DNA of 64,000 nucleotides, taken from contig NZ_CP113977.2 of the NCBI RefSeq assembly GCF_026870175.2, forward strand, positions 3,100,001 through 3,164,000, in the 5' to 3' direction. Source of the stretch: Flavobacterium aestivum (GTDB taxonomy: Bacteria; Bacteroidota; Bacteroidia; Flavobacteriales; Flavobacteriaceae). The notes under the pieces were generated by a model, which was not told where the DNA came from, did not search any database, and was given only the letters and a program-made list of their open reading frames with translations. Position 1 is the first letter of the stretch. Each line of letters begins with the position of its first letter. The position numbers were made by a program, and so were the translations under genes. Shown here in pieces: positions 58,697 through 64,000 of the stretch.

Positions 58697-58726
58697 AAAC
58701 TCCTTAAGAAATTAAGGAGTTTTTTT
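58697..58726 (+). terminator. Terminator downstream of the T9SS gene
   Basis: AAACTCCTTAA / TTAAGGAGTTT with a GAAA-type loop and T-run, 110 bp past the stop. A half attC-like sequence (GCGTCAGAACCGCTGTTG, 58756-58773) follows it. Confidence 0.75.
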
Positions 58727-58782
58727 GCTATATAATAAGATGGATGTGAATAATTGCGTCAGAACCGCTGTTGTGAGATACC

Positions 58783-59193
58783 TTACATTTGAATCTCATA
58801 TAGTAATACTTCACCGCTTTTTTCATCTACAAAGTATATTGATCCTTCTGAATGCTCTTTTTCGACATAAGCTTTTTGCCCCACTTTTGGTGTAAACCAA
58901 TTTGGTGCGTCATTGGGTAAACTAAAATCTCCGGTAGCAGTTTCCAAATCATTGGTTTCGATGAAATTATCTATCCATTCATCTGAAGCCTTAAATTTTA
59001 AATAGGTGATGTATTCCTCTGTCCAATGTGATGATTTCCAAAACTGACCATTAATTACTTTTATATCGTCTGGCACATCTTCATAAGACCAAAGTTCAAA
59101 GGCTTCTTTAGGATCATAAGTTTCTTTGGTTTCTGTTCCGCATGATACAAGACAAAAGAATAATAGTGTCGAAAGCAAATATTTCATTTTCAA
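58783..59193 (-). CDS. Lipoprotein, unknown function
   Basis: The 136 residues carry a lipobox signal (LLFFCLVSCGTET, Cys near 18) and a compact domain with AFELWSYEDVPDDIKVINGQ near 31, WTEEYITYLKFKASDEW and a strand-rich end (GSIYFVDEKSGEVLLYEI). No family is recognised. It stands alone, with a promoter and leader resembling those of the ester-cyclase gene. Confidence 0.65.
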   Translation of the reverse strand: MKMKYLLSTLLFFCLVSCGTETKETYDPKEAFELWSYEDVPDDIKVINGQFWKSSHWTEEYITYLKFKASDEWIDNFIETNDLETATGDFSLPNDAPNWFTPKVGQKAYVEKEHSEGSIYFVDEKSGEVLLYEIQM

Positions 59194-59298
59194 GATAGTT
59201 TTTAAAGGTTTCTCACAAGTTGTATTTACTCACTTGAAAGCATCAACAAGCACATCATTTTTTTGATATTTTGTTGCTGTTTTATAACGGTTATCGAA

Positions 59299-59327
59299 CA
59301 AATATAAAATATTATTTTTATTACAAA
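59299..59327 (-). promoter_or_regulatory. Promoter of the lipoprotein gene
   Basis: On the minus strand TTG, a 17-nt gap and TATATTTG. The region 59269-59332 repeats 55467-55530 closely. Between 59333 and 59720 I see no gene, only AT-rich DNA leading to the RHS gene. Confidence 0.6.
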
Positions 59328-59720
59328 TAGTTTGTAGAGTTTTTATTCTCTGTAAACTTTTACTTCTCACAAGCATGATGTGTAAGTGTTTTTTTTAGTT
59401 GTATTTAAAGAATGCTGTTTTATTTTTTATTCTGAAGGATTAAGACTGTTTTGTTGTTAATAATTATTGTTTTTAAAGTTAGTTTGTTAAAATTAACATT
59501 TATGCTCTTTTTTTTAACAGTAAATATGTTAAACACATTTTGATGGGAATTATTTTGTAATATATTTACCTCAATGATGCAATCTATATTTTCTTGAATT
59601 AACTATAAATCATCTATTAACATTAGACTATTGTGCTGTAGTAATAATTCATTTTGAAGAAAATTCGTAAGATCATTCAGAATAAATGAAAGAAGAATAT
59701 TAATTAAGGCCCCATTAATT

Positions 59721-62700
59721 ATGTTACTAACCGATAATCATTTAACCATCGTGGTGGGTATAGATATCCATTTTACCACATTACCTCCATTTAATCCTTT
59801 TCATCCTTATATAGGTATTGTTATTGACCCAGCAGATTATATTCCTTTTTTAGGAACCAATGTGCATGTAAATGGCTTTAAGCGCGGGAACTCTGATACA
59901 GGAGGAATTATAATTCCATTACAACATATTCCACTATTTACCCCGCCATGGCTTATGATGCCCATTATAGGGCATGAGAGTATGAACTTTTTTGCTTCGC
60001 AAACCGTTTTCTCAGATGGTACCCGAATGAGTCCCAAGGGATATATGCTAATGACCTGTAATGATATTGGTATTCCGCTCTCAATGTCTATCGGAAAAAC
60101 CAAAGTAGGCAAAAAAATGTTGCCCTTTGCGCCAACACTTTTTGCACCAACCTCATTTTCATTACCAATTCCTACCGGAAAACCCGTAATGGTGGGAGGT
60201 CCCTATCCACCGGATTGGGGAGGAATGCTTACAGGATTATTAGCCAGTATAGGTTTTAGTACACTATTAAAAAAAACTAGGGGGTTAATCAAGAAATTCA
60301 ATCATAGTGGTAAATGCCCAAAAGGACTTAAAAAAGTTTTGTGCAAATTTGGATTTGAGCCTATAAACCTTATCAATGGAGCCGTGATTTACGAAGGTAG
60401 CGATTTTGATATTGCAGGTCCTATTGCGCTCAATTGGGAACGCAGTTGGTATTCCGATTCTCAATATGTGGGCTGGCTCGGGCATGGCGTACACTGTAAT
60501 TACGATCGTGCGGTAGAATTGTATCCCGAAGATGATGCCTTGGGACTACGTATGGAGGATGGTAGACTTGTGGCATTTCCAACTCTGCTGCCAGAAGAAG
60601 AATTTTACCTGCGTGAGGAAAAAATAACCCTTAAAAGAAACTCAAACGGCTATCAGGCCTACGACCATAACAGCAAGCTCTTTTATGATTTTACCCTGTT
60701 TGACGGAAAAAAATACCAACTCACACAAATAACCAATCACGATGGATTAGCCATTGTTTTTGAATTCACAGGATATGGTTTAAGCAAAATCATCGATGCC
60801 GCAGGCAGAGAAATAAAAGTAAGTACCAAGGACGGACTCATCCAAAAGCTTGAACTCGTGAGACCGGAACAGGAGGAACTATTGGTGGCTTATGAATATG
60901 ACGAGCATTATAACATGGTAGCAATTCTCGATGCTTTAAAAAATCCAACAGTTATTAAATTTGAAAACCACTTGATGGTTAAAAAAACCGATCGTAACGG
61001 ACAAACCTTTTACTGGGAGTACGATGCAAAAAACCGTTGTATTCACACCAGGGGCGATGGCGGTTGGCAGGAAGGCTGGATTGAATATCATGCCGAGGAT
61101 GGCTACAACTTAGTAACCGATGCCAACGGAGCCGTAACTACTTATTATTATGAACCAAGCCAACTTGTAACTCAGGTAAAAAACCCAATGGGTAACAGTA
61201 CTTTTTATGACTATACCGAGTTTATGGAACTGTATCGTGAGATCGATCAGGAAGGTCGTATCACTGGATTCAGTTACGATGATATGGGGAATAAAACAGG
61301 TACTACCTATCCTGATGGTACCGAAGAAATGATGCTGTATGATGACGAAAATCGTCCATCGATAGCTATAGATCCCGAAGGACAAAAAACAATCTATTTG
61401 TATAATGATGAAAAAGCACACCAACTCAAAACCATAATAGCGCCAGATAAAACAACTACACATTTTACTTATAATAGTGATGGACTACTGGCTACGGTTG
61501 CTAAAACCAATAATAAGTTACAATTGATTTACGACCAACAGCACAACCTTATTGAGTGGAAAGAAAATGACCAAAAGCTAAAAACATGGGAATATGATTA
61601 TCGTGGGCGTGTATGGGCGATTTACACCCCGATGCAAATGGCAGATTACTTTACCTACGATGTACTGGACAGGGTACAACAAATCGTGGAGAAAGATGGT
61701 AACGTCATAGAATTTAGCTATAACAATTATGATGAAGTAATAGCCCTAAAAGACAAAAAGAACCATATAAAGTTTAGCTACACCCCAATGGGAAGTCTTG
61801 CCAGCAGAGAGCAAAATGGCGTAAAAGTTCGTTTTGACTACGACAAGATGGAACAGTTAACCAGTATAAAAAACGAAGACAACGAAACCTATTATTTTGA
61901 CCGTAACAAGGCTGGACATATCATAAAAGAAACCGCTTTTGATGGCATCGTAAAAAAATACAGCCGCAACTTGGTGGGTGAAGTGACTCGAATAGATCAC
62001 GGAGGCGGGAAATTTACCGAGTACGAGCAAGATGCTTTGGGACGCATCACCAGAGCCGATTACCACGATGGTACTTGGGAAACTTACACCTATAACAAAA
62101 ACGGATTATTAACAGAAGCCACCAACCAAAACGTAAGCATACGTTTAGAACGAGATGCCAACGGACGTATTGTACAGGAAACCCAAAAACAAGTCCTCGA
62201 TGCCAACGAAAACGGTATAACTCTTACCGCAACTTATAACGACCTAGGGCAGCGTACCAACATAAGCACCACATTAGGTGCCAACATAAATACTCATTAT
62301 GATCAAAAAGGGCAACTCGAGCGCATAGAAGCCCAAAGCAATGAGCTCAAAGAGCAGCACCAAGCTTGGGAAACCACACTAAAGCGAGACGAATTGGGAC
62401 GCGAAATAGAACGTTATGCCACAGGAGGGCTACACATAAAAACCAATTACAACAGCAGTGGCAAGCAAAAAGAGCAGGAGGTATTTGCCAATGGTAAACG
62501 CACGGGTTCCCGTTATTACAATTGGGATACCAACCAACAGTTACGCAGTACGGTAAACCAGCTGACCAAAAGTATGACGTACTTTGATTATGATGACTTT
62601 GGGAATCTTGCCAGAGCTGATTATGATGGTAAAGGAGAACTATACAAAACCCCTGATGCGGTGGGGAATCTCTATAAAACTCATGACCGCAGCGACCGTA

Positions 62701-63923
62701 CGTATGGCAAAGGAGGTAAACTGCTAAAAGATGAAAAATATTATTATAAATACGACGAGCTGGGCAACCTGATACACAAAAGCCCTCGTGATATTAACAA
62801 GCCACTAGTTTTTGAAAAGCCAACCAATATATTTGATAAACTTATTGGTAATAAAGAAGAAGAAAAACGCTTACAACAAGAACACGAACAGTGGCAAAGT
62901 GGCGATACTACCTACACTTGGCTCGCCAACGGAATGCTGGAAAGTGTAACAAACCCTGATGGAAAAGTCGTGCGTTTTGAGTACGATGCACTTGGAAGAC
63001 GTACAGCCAAAATTGCAAACAAAGAAATAAATCGCTATGTTTGGGATGGCAACGTTCTTATTCATGAATGGAAATACGACCTAAAGGACAGACCAAAACT
63101 CATCATTGATGGTGACGATTTGGTTTATGACAAACCCGAACCTGTTGAAAACCTAATCACTTGGGTCTATGAGAGAGGAAGTTTTGTACCAAGTGCTAAA
63201 CTAATTGGTGACGAGAAATTCTCAATTATAAATGATTACATTGGCAGACCAGTACAGGCTTACAATGAAACTGGTGAGTTAGTTTGGGAAACGGATTATG
63301 ACATTTATGGTGATTTAAAAGACCTAAAAGGTGATAGAAATTTTATACCCTTTAGACAACTTGGGCAGTATGAAGATGTAGAAACTGAGTTGTACTATAA
63401 TAGATTTAGGTATTATAATCCTGATACTGGGACATATTTATCCCAAGATCCTATTGGTTTAGCAGGAAATAATCCGAATTTTTATGCGTATGTGCATGAC
63501 ACCAATGCGATGGTTGATCCTTTTGGATTGGATGAATATTTTTTTAGAACAATATCTAAAGAACATTCTGAAATTTTAGAAAGAACAGGGGTATTACCTG
63601 CTACAAAAGAAACATTTACTTCTCCAACATTAGCATTTTCAGATAATTATGATGGAGTTACTTATAAATTTACAATGAAAGATGGTACTACAGATTCTTT
63701 AGCTAAAATTGGAGTTAAAGACCAATCAAAATTAGTTAAATCAACTTATCCAGATATGCCTGAAGTTAAATCAGGTTGGGTTCATGATTCAGCTTATTTT
63801 AAGCAAGAAAAAGTAGGTAAAAAAGCTCAAATCAATATTGGATTAGGACAAGGTAAAGGTCTTGATACATTTAATGATAATATCATATCTTTTGAAAAGG
63901 TAAAAAAAATCGGATGTCACTAA
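59721..63923 (+). CDS. PAAR-like/RHS polymorphic toxin, 1400 aa
   Basis: The N-terminal 200 residues have PAAR-like text and Pro-rich hydrophobic segments (FLGTNVHVNGFKRG, GTRMSPKGYMLMTCND, FAPTSFSLPIPTGKPVMVGG), as in T6SS-linked RHS effectors. Then comes the DUF6531-type start (NLINGAVIYEGSDFDIAGP) and a long RHS/YD shell with more than ten YD-type repeats. It ends in the core motif LYYNRFRYYNPDTGTYLSQD, PIGLAG, and the cleavage-site text DPFGL. The last about 128 residues (DEYFFRTISKEHSEILERTG...) are the variable toxin, perhaps ADP-ribosyltransferase-like (FxRTIS, TFTSPTLAFS). An immunity gene follows. Confidence 0.88.
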   Translation: MLLTDNHLTIVVGIDIHFTTLPPFNPFHPYIGIVIDPADYIPFLGTNVHVNGFKRGNSDTGGIIIPLQHIPLFTPPWLMMPIIGHESMNFFASQTVFSDGTRMSPKGYMLMTCNDIGIPLSMSIGKTKVGKKMLPFAPTLFAPTSFSLPIPTGKPVMVGGPYPPDWGGMLTGLLASIGFSTLLKKTRGLIKKFNHSGKCPKGLKKVLCKFGFEPINLINGAVIYEGSDFDIAGPIALNWERSWYSDSQYVGWLGHGVHCNYDRAVELYPEDDALGLRMEDGRLVAFPTLLPEEEFYLREEKITLKRNSNGYQAYDHNSKLFYDFTLFDGKKYQLTQITNHDGLAIVFEFTGYGLSKIIDAAGREIKVSTKDGLIQKLELVRPEQEELLVAYEYDEHYNMVAILDALKNPTVIKFENHLMVKKTDRNGQTFYWEYDAKNRCIHTRGDGGWQEGWIEYHAEDGYNLVTDANGAVTTYYYEPSQLVTQVKNPMGNSTFYDYTEFMELYREIDQEGRITGFSYDDMGNKTGTTYPDGTEEMMLYDDENRPSIAIDPEGQKTIYLYNDEKAHQLKTIIAPDKTTTHFTYNSDGLLATVAKTNNKLQLIYDQQHNLIEWKENDQKLKTWEYDYRGRVWAIYTPMQMADYFTYDVLDRVQQIVEKDGNVIEFSYNNYDEVIALKDKKNHIKFSYTPMGSLASREQNGVKVRFDYDKMEQLTSIKNEDNETYYFDRNKAGHIIKETAFDGIVKKYSRNLVGEVTRIDHGGGKFTEYEQDALGRITRADYHDGTWETYTYNKNGLLTEATNQNVSIRLERDANGRIVQETQKQVLDANENGITLTATYNDLGQRTNISTTLGANINTHYDQKGQLERIEAQSNELKEQHQAWETTLKRDELGREIERYATGGLHIKTNYNSSGKQKEQEVFANGKRTGSRYYNWDTNQQLRSTVNQLTKSMTYFDYDDFGNLARADYDGKGELYKTPDAVGNLYKTHDRSDRTYGKGGKLLKDEKYYYKYDELGNLIHKSPRDINKPLVFEKPTNIFDKLIGNKEEEKRLQQEHEQWQSGDTTYTWLANGMLESVTNPDGKVVRFEYDALGRRTAKIANKEINRYVWDGNVLIHEWKYDLKDRPKLIIDGDDLVYDKPEPVENLITWVYERGSFVPSAKLIGDEKFSIINDYIGRPVQAYNETGELVWETDYDIYGDLKDLKGDRNFIPFRQLGQYEDVETELYYNRFRYYNPDTGTYLSQDPIGLAGNNPNFYAYVHDTNAMVDPFGLDEYFFRTISKEHSEILERTGVLPATKETFTSPTLAFSDNYDGVTYKFTMKDGTTDSLAKIGVKDQSKLVKSTYPDMPEVKSGWVHDSAYFKQEKVGKKAQINIGLGQGKGLDTFNDNIISFEKVKKIGCH

Positions 63924-63937
63924 TTTTAAACTAAATA

Positions 63938-64000
63938 ATGATAACAAAAGAAGAAGAAAAATTAATATATGATTTAATTTTAAACAAACTTGATGAAGAA
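63938..64000 (+). CDS. Start of a probable immunity gene (cut by the window end)
   Basis: The ATG at 63938, 14 bp after the RHS toxin stop, opens MITKEEEKLIYDLILNKLDE and runs off the window. A gene directly behind an RHS toxin tip is normally its immunity gene. Only 21 residues are seen. Confidence 0.5.
   Translation, partial: MITKEEEKLIYDLILNKLDEE

Overview
The window looks like a Flavobacterium-type chromosome (Bacteroidota). The base composition is AT-rich, promoters match the Bacteroidota TAnnTTTG -7 box, Shine-Dalgarno sites are weak, there is a type IX secretion C-terminal sorting domain, and the core proteins read as Flavobacteriaceae. The identification is by recognition only; no database search was run.

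Chromosomal backbone, 1-21.98 kb: a decayed REP-associated transposase with its palindromes, then single genes and short operons. These cover aromatic ring cleavage (DODA type), a PQQ-type propeller, kdsB, a spermidine-synthase-like protein, an acyltransferase, an XRE regulator, an M14 peptidase, an Lrp regulator, PEP carboxylase (ppc), a DinB-like protein, a deoxyinosine glycosylase, recQ, a polyaspartate protein, a deoxyhypusine-synthase-like enzyme next to arginine decarboxylase (polyamine module), aroB, proline dehydrogenase and an MsbA-like ABC exporter. This part ends at a tRNA-Val(TAC).

Integrated element, 21.94-52.73 kb: the last 45 bp of the tRNA-Val region are repeated exactly at 52681-52725, which defines an insertion of about 30.7 kb. 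The left end has a tyrosine integrase and an XRE repressor; the right end has a second XRE regulator and a putative DNA-binding/replication protein. From 39.2 down to 26.9 kb a long minus-strand gene series looks like the late module of a virus with no recognisable terminase, portal or tail genes. It holds many small single-membrane-span proteins, candidate small beta-rich capsid proteins, a transglutaminase-like protein, a peptidoglycan-binding membrane protein, two annexin-like membrane proteins, a complete-looking lysis cassette (endolysin, holin, candidate unimolecular spanin), an LEA14-like membrane protein, a 1045-residue ArdC/zincin/RecA-like polyvalent protein and a lysine-rich DNA-condensing protein. 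My main hypothesis is a temperate, tail-less, probably membrane-containing virus. The rest of the element (24.7-26.7 and 39.5-49 kb) is cargo: transglutaminase-like exported proteins, a short RHS-core toxin with likely immunity genes, toxin remnants, a ComEC-like metallo-beta-lactamase-fold hydrolase, and several small orphan genes bordered by inverted repeats.

Right flank, 52.73-64 kb: single-gene, cassette-like units (NTF2-like proteins, an AraC regulator, a small membrane protein, a lipoprotein) next to repeats related to those inside the element, a large T9SS-secreted lamin-tail/Ig protein, and a 1400-residue PAAR/RHS effector with a variable toxin tip followed by the start of its probable immunity gene.
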